Shown: positions 1-6,238, counted from the first letter of the stretch. The stretch: 7,884 bases of DNA from an uncultured Peptococcaceae bacterium (GCA_937892995.1 CALBJS010000116.1:1-7884); one strand, 5' to 3'. Notes: generated by a model not told the origin, from the sequence alone. Made by a program: numbers and translations.

Positions 1-375
1 CCCTAATTCGCTTAAGGCCAAACTAAGGTTAATTGCAAGGGTTGTTTTACCTACCCCACCCTTACCACTACCAATTGCAATAACCCGTGATCTTTTCTCT
101 CTTTTCTTAGCAGCGGGAATAGAAACACTCCAAGTTTGCTTTGCGGGTTGACGAGAGATCACTTGAGATATAAAAAAAATATTGGAATTAGGAAGTAACC
201 AATGAATAATAGTACCGATTGGAATTAATAGTAAATATCCTTTATGTAAAGAAATGGCTAATTCCAAACGATCCGGGAACACCTCTTTCACTTCAGTTAC
301 ATATGTATCATGATATAATTCTGAGTCTGTAGTAAAGCTTAATTTTTGCCCTATATAGAAATGTGGCTGTTCCAT
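1..375 (-). CDS. PilZN-like domain fused to MinD/ParA/FlhG-type P-loop ATPase (3' end beyond window)
   Basis: Only the first 125 codons are present; the frame stays open to the window edge. The start is the ATG at 375-373, preceded by a strong AGGAGG about 5 nt upstream. Residues 98-125 read VIAIGSGKGGVGKTT followed by LAINLSLALSELG, a deviant Walker A motif with both lysines (K105, K110), as in the MinD/ParA/Mrp/FlhG ATPases. The first ~87 residues are not part of a usual MinD or FlhG. They form a beta-rich stretch (FYIGQKLSF, then a 'GYLLLIPIGTIIHWLL' strand pair, then 'FFISQVISR') that resembles the N-terminal PilZN domain of YcgR-like flagellar brake proteins. A short basic linker (AAKKREKR, 88-95) joins the two. 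By family, such ATPases dimerise on ATP and position or count flagella, septa or chromosomes. A flagellar or polar role is inferred. The ATPase call is firm; the PilZN call rests on pattern only. It is separated from the glycolytic operon by a terminator. Confidence 0.85.
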   Translation of the reverse strand, partial: MEQPHFYIGQKLSFTTDSELYHDTYVTEVKEVFPDRLELAISLHKGYLLLIPIGTIIHWLLPNSNIFFISQVISRQPAKQTWSVSIPAAKKREKRSRVIAIGSGKGGVGKTTLAINLSLALSELG

Positions 376-397
376 CAATTTCCTCCTGATTTCTGGA

Positions 398-408
398 ATT
401 ATATTATA
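398..408 (-). promoter_or_regulatory. Candidate -10 region for the PilZN-ATPase gene
   Basis: Two overlapping TATAAT hexamers lie about 25-35 nt before the ATG at 375. No convincing TTGACA-like -35 sits at 16-18 nt, so the promoter is plausible by position and -10 only. It lies just downstream of the terminator of the preceding operon, where a new promoter is expected. Confidence 0.35.
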
Positions 409-464
409 GTTTTCTACATCTTCGATAAGTTCCCTTCTAATCAGATATATTTTTAAAGAATAAA

Positions 465-506
465 GATAAAAAACCCGTAAAGTTTTTTTATTACAGGTTT
501 TTTATC
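465..506 (-). terminator. Intrinsic terminator after the gap-pyk-deoR operon
   Basis: Two 16-nt arms (465-480 and 491-506) around a 10-nt loop pair perfectly except at 476/495. In the minus-strand RNA that position is a G-U wobble; in plus-strand RNA it would be a C-A mismatch, so the terminator favours the minus strand. The 3' arm ends in a run of six Us followed by more U-rich sequence. It starts 15 nt after the stop codon of the DeoR gene and closes the operon. No plus-strand gene is seen that would use it in reverse. Confidence 0.85.
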
Positions 507-520
507 ATTGTTGTTTATAA

Positions 521-1282
521 TTAATTAGCTAGTATTATTTCTACTCCATTTTGTTTAATTTTCTTTAATAAGTTTGGATCTGCTGAAGTATCAGTAATAA
601 ATATATCAATATTTTCCCATTTTGTAAATGTATGATAACATAGCTGGCCTAGCTTTTCGCTATGAGCTACGAGAATAACTTCTTTAGCCGAGCTTATCAT
701 TGCCTGCTTTACTTCCGATTCAGCCATACTAGTAGTGGAAAGGCCTTTTTCAGCACTGATGCCGGTTGCTGCTAAGAATAGTTTATCTGCATTAAACCCC
801 GATAAATTTTCTCTAGTCATAGGCCCCATTAATGAATACGTTGCTCTTTGCACTTCGCCACCTGTTAAAAGTATTGTGATGTCTTGGCGCATTTCGAGCA
901 CATCAGCAACAGGTAATGAATTCGTCACTACTATGCATTTTTTGGTTAAAGCTAAGGCTATAGCTAAAGTAGTTGTACCGGAATCTAAAATAATAGATTC
1001 CCCTTCATTAACAAAATCTACAGCAGCTTTACCAATCGCAATTTTTTCTTTGTAAGCTTCCCCAAGCCTTGTAATAAATAATGCATTCCGGGTTTGAGGG
1101 TTTTGGGGATAAACTGCTTTACCATGCTCACGTTGCACAAGGCCCATAGAAGCAAGACGCTTTAGGTCCCTGCGTATCGTCATTTCTGAGACACCGAATT
1201 GACCGGCTAATTCCGAAACTGTTAAATGTCCATGTTTTTGTAGTAAGAATCTTATTTTTTCCTGCCTAGTTGCAGTCAACAT
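521..1282 (-). CDS. DeoR-family transcriptional regulator
   Basis: A 253-residue protein, the usual length for the family. The N-terminal winged helix-turn-helix spans about residues 5-56, with the recognition region GVSEMTIRRDLKRL (30-43) and the trailing QREHGKA that normally reads R.HGGA. The C-terminal DeoRC sugar-phosphate sensor domain begins near 78. Its anion-binding loop is LDSGTTT (99-105), followed by TNSL (119-122), LLTGGE (137-142), DKLFLAATGIS (165-175) and a HSEKLG motif. Members bind operators as dimers or tetramers and release them when a phosphorylated sugar binds. The effector cannot be read from the sequence. The gene is third in a gap-pyk-deoR unit and is followed by a terminator, so regulation of its own glycolytic operon is the simplest inference. 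The start is uncertain: ATG at 1282 is chosen, but TTG at 1285 or 1279 is possible. Confidence 0.93.
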   Translation of the reverse strand: MLTATRQEKIRFLLQKHGHLTVSELAGQFGVSEMTIRRDLKRLASMGLVQREHGKAVYPQNPQTRNALFITRLGEAYKEKIAIGKAAVDFVNEGESIILDSGTTTLAIALALTKKCIVVTNSLPVADVLEMRQDITILLTGGEVQRATYSLMGPMTRENLSGFNADKLFLAATGISAEKGLSTTSMAESEVKQAMISSAKEVILVAHSEKLGQLCYHTFTKWENIDIFITDTSADPNLLKKIKQNGVEIILAN

Positions 1283-1286
1283 CAAA

Positions 1287-1292
1287 CCCCCT
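1287..1292 (-). promoter_or_regulatory. Ribosome binding site that decides the deoR start
   Basis: AGGGGG pairs fully with the anti-Shine-Dalgarno if one G-U is allowed. It leaves 4 nt to the ATG at 1282, 1 nt to the upstream TTG at 1285 and 7 nt to the TTG at 1279. This rules out the TTG at 1285 and leaves ATG 1282 or TTG 1279. The 55 nt between the pyk stop and deoR contain no hairpin terminator, so read-through from pyk is expected. Confidence 0.6.
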
Positions 1293-1337
1293 AACGTAAA
1301 AGGATAATTAAAAATGAATGGCCTAATGTAGAGAATG

Positions 1338-3065
1338 CTAAATCATAGCAACCGAACCTTCATATACTACACCTGCAGAAGCGTCAACTGTAATTGTTAA
1401 GCCATCTTGTATTTTACTTATAGCCTCTTTAGCACCGACTATAGCAGGGATTCCATATTCAAGAGCAACGATAGCAGCGTGAGAAGTAAGTCCTCCTTGT
1501 TCAACTACTATCGCACCTGCCATAGAAATAATTTCGAGATTTTCTACATCGGTAGTAGGGGCAATAAATATCTGGCCTTTCTTAAAATCTTTAGGGTTTT
1601 GTGTACTATTAGCGATTCCTGAGTACGATCTTCTTCCGATACCTATACCACGTGTAAGCATGTTTCCGATTACTTGAACTTTAATTAAATTTGTAGTTCC
1701 TACTTTACCAACGGGAACCCCCGCAGTAAGAACTACTATGTCCCCGGTTTTTACAAGACTCTGATCGATGGATTTGGTTATTGCTATAGATAAAAGCTCA
1801 TCAGTTCCAGTACTTTCAGAAACGAGGATAGAATGTACCCCCCAATTAAGGGATAGACTTCTTGCCGTCTCCGGGTAAGGTGTTGCAGCAACTATTAAGG
1901 ATCTCGGTCTATAGCGAGAAATCATCCTGGCAGTGACTCCGGATTGAGTAGGTGTAATTATTGCAGCCGCATTTAAATCATTGGCAATAGTGTTACTTGC
2001 GTGTCCTATGGCCTCAGCTATATTTTGGCCTTTCTTAGGGGGAACATTACTTTTAAAGAATATACTCTCAGTTTTCCTGGCTATTTTATCCATTGTTTGT
2101 ACTGCTTCTACAGGGAAAGAACCTGCGGCAGTTTCCCCTGAAAGCATAATGGCATCAGTTCCATCCAAAATAGCATTTGCTACATCACTTGCCTCCGCTC
2201 GAGTAGGACGTGGCTGGCGAATCATGGAATCTAACATCTGGGTGGCTACGATAACAATTTTTCCTAAGGTGTTACATTTAGTAATTAACTCTTTTTGATA
2301 GATGGGTACATCTTCAACCGGTATCTCAACCCCGAGATCACCCCTTGCTACCATAACACCATCTGCTACTTCTAATATGCTATCAATATTTGCAAGACCT
2401 TCTTCATTTTCGATTTTAGCGATGATCTTAACATCTGATCCAGCATCTTCTACTAATTTCCTTACTTCAAGGATATCAGAAGCTTTGCGTGCAAAGGATG
2501 CAGCAATGAAGTCAACTTTGTTTCTTATACCAAAATTTATATCATCAATGTCTTTTTGAGTTAGGGCAGGTAATTGTACTGATATACCAGGAACATTTAC
2601 ACCTTTTCTTGATTTTAACACCCCACCGTTTATAACTGTAGTTACGATCTTTCCGTCTTCATTTGAGACAACTTCGAGATCTATTAAGCCATCATCCAAA
2701 AGAATATGTGCTCCAGGATATACTTCTTGCCACAGGTTATCGTAAGTTATATTGACCCTTTTGGAAGAACCAAGTTGGCTATCATTATCTAGTATGAATT
2801 GACAACCATTTTTTAAAGTAACACCACCATCGGGAACTAATCCTGTACGAATTTCCGGTCCTTTAGTATCTAACAGAATCCCGAAATTAATACCTTTTTC
2901 TTCAGCAACTGTCTTAAGATTTCTAATCCTCTTTCCATGTTCCTCATGGCTACCATGTGAAAAATTAAGTCTCGCAACGTTCATGCCAGCATCTAAAAGT
3001 TCTTTGATTTTCTCTGGAGATTCACTGGCAGGACCGATCGTACAAACAATTTTGGTTCTTCTCAT
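1338..3065 (-). CDS. pyk: Pyruvate kinase with C-terminal PEP-utiliser-like domain
   Basis: Converts phosphoenolpyruvate and ADP to pyruvate and ATP, the last step of glycolysis in the cytoplasm. All catalytic landmarks are present: RLNFSHG (32-38), LLDTKGPEIR with D66, K68 and R73, the Lys-Glu pair in KIENEEG (217-223), the metal site in MVARGDLGVEIP (about 238-249), and the long MLDSM...RAEASDVANAILDGTD...MLSGETA signature. At 575 residues it is about 100 longer than the E. coli type. The extra C-terminal part (about 490-575) is the PEP-utiliser-like phosphohistidine domain typical of Bacillus/Geobacillus Pyk, with the swivelling-domain motif GGLTSHAAI retaining His529. The catalytic role of that domain is not established, to my knowledge. 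The ATG at 3065 follows GAGAGGACGG. The gene starts 26 nt after gap, with no promoter or terminator between, so the two are co-transcribed. Confidence 0.98.
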   Translation of the reverse strand: MRRTKIVCTIGPASESPEKIKELLDAGMNVARLNFSHGSHEEHGKRIRNLKTVAEEKGINFGILLDTKGPEIRTGLVPDGGVTLKNGCQFILDNDSQLGSSKRVNITYDNLWQEVYPGAHILLDDGLIDLEVVSNEDGKIVTTVINGGVLKSRKGVNVPGISVQLPALTQKDIDDINFGIRNKVDFIAASFARKASDILEVRKLVEDAGSDVKIIAKIENEEGLANIDSILEVADGVMVARGDLGVEIPVEDVPIYQKELITKCNTLGKIVIVATQMLDSMIRQPRPTRAEASDVANAILDGTDAIMLSGETAAGSFPVEAVQTMDKIARKTESIFFKSNVPPKKGQNIAEAIGHASNTIANDLNAAAIITPTQSGVTARMISRYRPRSLIVAATPYPETARSLSLNWGVHSILVSESTGTDELLSIAITKSIDQSLVKTGDIVVLTAGVPVGKVGTTNLIKVQVIGNMLTRGIGIGRRSYSGIANSTQNPKDFKKGQIFIAPTTDVENLEIISMAGAIVVEQGGLTSHAAIVALEYGIPAIVGAKEAISKIQDGLTITVDASAGVVYEGSVAMI

Positions 3066-3091
3066 TTTTACCGTCCTCTCGTGTAAATTAA

Positions 3092-4102
3092 TTAAAGTCC
3101 ACGGGAAGCAATGAGTTTAATAAGGTCTATGACCCGGTTAGAATAACCCCATTCATTGTCATACCAAGCAAGGACCTTTACCATTTTGTCTCCAATTACC
3201 ATAGTAGAAAGACCGTCAACAATAGAGCTATTGGAATTGCCATTATAATCTTTGGAAACTAAAGGCAACTCATTATATTCGAGAACTCCTTTGAGTTCAC
3301 CTTCGGCAGCTTGCTTTAGTTTAGCATTAACTTCCTCTTTCGTTGTTGCCTTACTAACGTTAACTACAAAATCTACTAAAGATACGTTAGGAGTGGGCAC
3401 TCTAACAGCTAACCCGTTTAATTTTCCCTGAAGTGCTGGGAGCACTAAGGCAACTGCTTTAGCTGCTCCTGTAGTAGTAGGGATCATTGACTGAAAAGCG
3501 GCTCTAGCACGACGCCAATCTTTGTGTTCAAAATCAAGAATCCTTTGATCATTAGTAACAGCATGTGTAGTTGTCATCATCCCTTGTTCGACACCAAATT
3601 CATCCAAAATAACTTTAGCAACCGGGGCTAAGCAGTTAGTGGTGCAAGAAGCATTGGATATTACATGATGGGTCTTCGGGTTATATTTATCATCATTAAC
3701 ACCCATGACAATAGTGATATCTTCATTCTTTCCAGGAGCAGAGATCACTACTTTCTTAGCACCTGCCTCAAGGTGTTTACTGGCTGAGGCTTTATCTACA
3801 AATCTTCCAGTAGACTCAATAACCACATCTACGTTCATTTCTTTCCACGGCAATACCTCTGGATTTTTCTCGGCAAGTAGTTTAATAGAATTATCTTTTA
3901 CCTTCATAATATCGCCAGCAAGTTCGACATCGTAGGGAAGGACTCCATGTATAGAATCATATTTAAATAAATGTGCCAACATTTCTGAACTACCGAGGTC
4001 ATTTACTGCTATAACCTCTAATTCTCCTGGAGATTCTAAATATGCTCTTAGACATAATCTACCAATCCTACCGAATCCATTAATTGCAACTCTTACAGTC
4101 AT
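3092..4102 (-). CDS. gap: Type I glyceraldehyde-3-phosphate dehydrogenase
   Basis: Oxidises and phosphorylates glyceraldehyde-3-phosphate to 1,3-bisphosphoglycerate with NAD(P)+, in the cytoplasm. At 336 residues it has the normal length. The Rossmann motif INGFGRIGR (7-15) and VNDL with D35, an NAD-preferring residue, are present. So is the active-site ASCTTNC with catalytic C153, the general-base histidine H180 in TTTHAVT, the RRARAA...IPTTTGAAKA phosphate-site region, and the C-terminal WYDNEWGYSNRV signature. At the two positions that are Leu-Pro in classical NAD-specific enzymes (LDLPHKDL) this protein has F191-E192, which is unusual. The start at 4102 is set by AGGAGG at 4117-4112, 9 nt upstream. 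It is first in the gap-pyk-deoR operon; pgk, tpi, gpm and eno do not follow it as they do in Bacillus or many clostridia. Repeats in the leader suggest specific control. Confidence 0.98.
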   Translation of the reverse strand: MTVRVAINGFGRIGRLCLRAYLESPGELEVIAVNDLGSSEMLAHLFKYDSIHGVLPYDVELAGDIMKVKDNSIKLLAEKNPEVLPWKEMNVDVVIESTGRFVDKASASKHLEAGAKKVVISAPGKNEDITIVMGVNDDKYNPKTHHVISNASCTTNCLAPVAKVILDEFGVEQGMMTTTHAVTNDQRILDFEHKDWRRARAAFQSMIPTTTGAAKAVALVLPALQGKLNGLAVRVPTPNVSLVDFVVNVSKATTKEEVNAKLKQAAEGELKGVLEYNELPLVSKDYNGNSNSSIVDGLSTMVIGDKMVKVLAWYDNEWGYSNRVIDLIKLIASRGL

Positions 4103-4129
4103 TATTTTTTGCCTCCTATTGAAATATTA

Positions 4130-4145
4130 ATGTTTATATAAACAT
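4130..4145. promoter_or_regulatory. Perfect 16-bp palindrome in the gap leader, likely operator half-sites
   Basis: ATGTTTATATAAACAT reads identically on both strands and ends about 13 nt before the gap Shine-Dalgarno. It is made of two ATGTTTAT half-sites, the same octamer found at the inner ends of the larger inverted repeat at 4154-4198. DeoR-family operators are often such AT-rich dyads; E. coli GlpR sites, for example, have ATGTTCG half-sites. Operator use by the downstream DeoR protein is inferred. A short RNA hairpin is the alternative. Confidence 0.6.
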
Positions 4146-4153
4146 ATATATTC

Positions 4154-4198
4154 TGTGCAAATAAACATATTCCTTCTGAAAAAATGTTTATTTGCACA
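4154..4198. promoter_or_regulatory. Perfect 15-bp inverted repeat in the gap leader, candidate operator or mRNA stem-loop
   Basis: Arms TGTGCAAATAAACAT (4154-4168) and its exact complement (4184-4198) flank a 15-nt spacer. The repeat is not followed by a U tract on the minus strand and lies 5' to gap, so it is not a normal terminator. The arms share ATGTTTAT with the adjacent palindrome, giving four half-sites in 62 bp. It may be an operator for a tetrameric DeoR-type repressor. Alternatively it could fold as a 5' stem-loop that stabilises the gap mRNA, as a processed stem-loop does for gapA in B. subtilis. Confidence 0.65.
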
Positions 4199-4236
4199 TT
4201 TTTTCTAATTATTTATAGAATTCCCGTATTTATATA

Positions 4237-4280
4237 AAACTTGCAAATGAATTAATTCCAATTAATTTAATGAAAAGTTT
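4237..4280. repeat. Interrupted AT-rich inverted repeat in the gap upstream region
   Basis: AAACTT (4237-4242) and AATTAATT (4250-4257) are mirrored by AATTAATT (4260-4267) and AAGTTT (4275-4280), with 7 mostly unmatched nt in each arm and CC at the centre. In such AT-rich DNA this may be partly chance. It also includes a third TGCAAAT (4242-4248), the heptamer found in both arms of the 4154-4198 repeat. Confidence 0.35.
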
Positions 4281-4295
4281 GCTTCTTTTTTCAGT

Positions 4296-4322
4296 AAGCA
4301 AAAGTATACCATCATTTTGCTT
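4296..4322 (-). promoter_or_regulatory. Extended -10 promoter candidate for gap, enclosed by an 8-bp inverted repeat
   Basis: On the minus strand TGGTATACT (4311-4303) matches the extended -10 pattern TGnTATAAT. A good -35 is not visible, which such promoters tolerate. The arms AAGCAAAA and TTTTGCTT (4296-4303 and 4315-4322) enclose it exactly. Transcription would start near 4296, leaving a leader of roughly 190 nt that contains all the other repeats. A TATAAT at 4330-4325 is an alternative -10, also without a clear -35. No strong terminator for larB precedes it. Confidence 0.45.
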
Positions 4323-4380
4323 GCATTATAATGTATTTGAAAGTCAGAGCATTTTAAAAGATTAAATAAGTGTTATTAAA

Positions 4381-5124
4381 TTACAGATGATTGATAAGCG
4401 AGGCAAGGTACCCTGCACCAAAACCATTATCTATATTGACAACACCTATCCCAGTTGAGCAGCTATTTAGCATGCTTAATAATGCAGAAAGACCACCAAA
4501 ACTTGCTCCATACCCGATACTTGTCGGCACCGCTATTACAGGTTTAGAAACAAGTCCTCCAATTACACTAGGAAGAGCACCATCCATTCCGGCTACAACT
4601 ATAACTACTTTGGCAGCAAGAAGTCTTTCAGATTGGGCTAATAAACGATGAAGCCCCGCGACCCCGGTATCATACATCCGTTCAACTCGGTTGCCCATAG
4701 CTTCGGCCGTGACAGCAGCTTCTTCGGCTACTGGAAGGTCTGCTGTTCCTGCAGAAACAACAAGAATACCTCCTGTCTTTTTCTGTTCCCCTTTCTTGAG
4801 GATGATGATCTGAGCGACTTCATGGTATTCAGCTGTAGGAATTACATCAAGCAATGCTTGATAAGTGTTTTTATCGGCTCGGGTAGCAAGAATGTTTTGG
4901 TCAGAAACCTCAAATAGTTTTTTAGCTATAGCTATTATTTGATTTGTTGTTTTACCCGGACAGAAGATAACTTCTGGAAATCCTTTACGATACTCTCTAT
5001 GGGTATCTATCGCAGCATAACCTAAATCATAATAATACATCTTTTCAATTTCTTTCAGCCCATCATCAATATTCATTCCCTGATCTCGAATATTAATGAG
5101 AATATTTCTAAGTTTCTCTTTCAT
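4381..5124 (-). CDS. larB: LarB, pyridinium-3,5-biscarboxylic acid mononucleotide synthase
   Basis: First enzyme of nickel-pincer nucleotide biosynthesis. It carboxylates the pyridinium ring of nicotinic acid adenine dinucleotide and releases AMP, giving the biscarboxylate later sulfurised by LarE and loaded with nickel by LarC. At 247 residues it matches the family length. Seen in order: an N-terminal segment with DLGYAAIDTHRE (33-44) and GFPEVIFCPGKT (48-59), then a PurE/AIR-carboxylase-like domain with SAGTADLPVAEEA (124-136), AGMDGALPSVIGGLV (178-192), PTSIGYG (200-206) and VVNIDNGFGAG near the end. C222 matches the cysteine reported to bond the substrate ring in L. plantarum LarB. No larA, larC or larE is in the window. 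It follows three M42 peptidase genes after 94 nt and may share their transcript. The function is secure; the reason for this context is unknown. Confidence 0.96.
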   Translation of the reverse strand: MKEKLRNILINIRDQGMNIDDGLKEIEKMYYYDLGYAAIDTHREYRKGFPEVIFCPGKTTNQIIAIAKKLFEVSDQNILATRADKNTYQALLDVIPTAEYHEVAQIIILKKGEQKKTGGILVVSAGTADLPVAEEAAVTAEAMGNRVERMYDTGVAGLHRLLAQSERLLAAKVVIVVAGMDGALPSVIGGLVSKPVIAVPTSIGYGASFGGLSALLSMLNSCSTGIGVVNIDNGFGAGYLASLINHL

Positions 5125-5128
5125 CTCC
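5125..5128 (-). promoter_or_regulatory. Unusually placed ribosome binding site of larB
   Basis: GGAG directly abuts the ATG at 5124, with no spacer, which is too close for normal use. An earlier AGGGG lies 13 nt upstream, rather far. No alternative start codon exists in frame just upstream, and the protein aligns with LarB from its start, so the ATG is kept. Translation may be weak or depend on the upstream spacer. Confidence 0.4.
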
Positions 5129-5153
5129 GTTTGATTTCCCCTCGGCTTTATCT

Positions 5154-5215
5154 TTATCCAGTTTTAAGACTCCACTCCCCCACCAGAGGCTCCTATGTTC
5201 AGATTTAGCTGAACA
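5154..5215 (-). other. Hairpin plus G-rich segment between the M42 gene and larB
   Basis: Four nucleotides after the M42 stop codon lies a perfect 7-bp hairpin, TGTTCAG/CTGAACA (5215-5209 and 5202-5196), with a 6-nt loop. It has no following U tract, so it is not an intrinsic terminator. It is followed by a G-rich stretch (about 5192-5171), out of character with the AT-rich surroundings. That stretch includes AGGAG and, 6 nt later, a GTG that opens a 9-codon frame (MGEWSLKTG, stop at 5156-5154). It could be a small dispersed intergenic repeat, a leader peptide, or a processing or attenuation element ahead of larB. None of these can be decided here. Confidence 0.35.
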
Positions 5216-5218
5216 AGT

Positions 5219-6229
5219 TCACTGCCATTCCTTATATGGGTTCAGAAGTAATTCTAACAATAGATTATAAGCAGACTGCATATCAGTCTTGGTAACAATT
5301 TCATTAGCGGTATGAAGATATCTTACGGGAATGGCTATCCCACCTGTAGGAATTCCCCCTTGAGTAAGGTGAACTGGGCCAGAGTCTGTACCACCAGTAG
5401 TAATAATCTCCCATTGGAAAGGAATATTCTTTTGGGAAGAAATATCTGCCATCCAATTCTTAATCTTGGGAGAAACAACGATTGATCTATCCATTACTTT
5501 AATGGCAACGCCATGACCTAATGAAGTACGATTACGTTCATTAGGAGTGTCATAGCTTATGGTAGTATCTATTATTAATGCCAAATCCGGTTGAATAGTA
5601 GAAGCGGCTGTTTTAGCACCTCTTGCCCCCACTTCTTCCTGAACAGTAAAGGTGAAAAATAGATCACTTTCACAATGGATCTGCTTAAAGATTTCAAGTG
5701 CTAGAAAACAGCCTATTCTATTATCTAAAGCCTTAGAGATAATATGGCTTTCCGTTTCTTGGAAATCTCCGACAAGTGTTGCCATATCCCCTTCTGTTAC
5801 AATACTTCTTGCTTCTGCTTCGCTAGTCACACCGATATCGATAAAAATTTTTCCGGTGCTTTTGTCTTCTGCTCTTTTCTTTCTTTCTCTACAGACTACA
5901 CCGATACGTTTGTTTTTAAATATTATTCTTTTAGCTATGAGATCAGGACCCCTCAGACCTCCGACAGGAACAAAATATAGATAGCCTTGATCATCAATAT
6001 GCGTAACCATGATCCCTACTTCATCCATATGACAGGCAATCATAATTTTAGTCCCGTTACCTCTTTTTCGAATAATCAGATTGCCAAGTGGATCAATCTG
6101 AACTGAATCAGCGATTGTTTTTACCTGCTTAATTATAAAATCAGCAACTTCTATTTCATTTCCAGATGGGCCGAATTTTTGCGTAAGTTGTTTTAATAAC
6201 TCATAATCTAATGGTTTTAGACTAGACAT
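5219..6229 (-). CDS. M42-family metallo-aminopeptidase, third of three
   Basis: A 336-residue cytoplasmic peptidase of family M42 (TET/FrvX/glutamyl aminopeptidase type), which forms dodecameric tetrahedral particles and trims N-terminal residues from short peptides using two metal ions. The expected ligands are all visible: H67 and D69 in CHMDEVG, bridging D169 in KALDNR, catalytic pair E198/E199 in VQEEVG, D221 in IIDTT and H306 in PVRYLHT. The substrate-side motif TGGTDSG is intact. A PDZ-like inserted beta domain (about 75-160) carries a basic patch KNKRIGVVCRERKKR. The start at 6229 follows AGGAGAG, which overlaps the stop of the preceding gene; the gap is 9 nt, so translation is probably coupled. 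Substrate specificity (acidic, basic or neutral residues) cannot be read confidently. E. coli FrvX, SgcX and YpdE and B. subtilis YsdC are relatives. Confidence 0.95.
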   Translation of the reverse strand: MSSLKPLDYELLKQLTQKFGPSGNEIEVADFIIKQVKTIADSVQIDPLGNLIIRKRGNGTKIMIACHMDEVGIMVTHIDDQGYLYFVPVGGLRGPDLIAKRIIFKNKRIGVVCRERKKRAEDKSTGKIFIDIGVTSEAEARSIVTEGDMATLVGDFQETESHIISKALDNRIGCFLALEIFKQIHCESDLFFTFTVQEEVGARGAKTAASTIQPDLALIIDTTISYDTPNERNRTSLGHGVAIKVMDRSIVVSPKIKNWMADISSQKNIPFQWEIITTGGTDSGPVHLTQGGIPTGGIAIPVRYLHTANEIVTKTDMQSAYNLLLELLLNPYKEWQ

Positions 6230-6238
6230 TGTACTCTC

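Noticed and set aside
735..1055. Plus-strand open frame opposite the DeoR gene
   Set aside because: It is the antisense shadow of a well-supported DeoR reading frame, has no recognisable motif and no ribosome binding site that stands out. The same applies to the other plus-strand frames opposite pyk, gap, larB and the M42 genes.
4127..4168. 13-codon frame (MFICTEYICLYKH) in the gap leader with AAGGA just upstream
   Set aside because: The spacer to the ATG is only 2 nt, and the frame lies wholly inside the two symmetric repeats, whose palindromic nature explains the sequence. A leader peptide cannot be excluded but is not supported.
4154..4198. Reading the 15-bp inverted repeat as an intrinsic terminator or riboswitch
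   Set aside because: The stem is AT-rich with no U tract after it in the minus direction, and no known riboswitch core is recognisable. A T-run follows it only on the plus strand, where no gene precedes it.
4325..4332. TATAAT on the plus strand
   Set aside because: ATTATAAT is self-complementary, so it appears on both strands. No plus-strand gene lies downstream.
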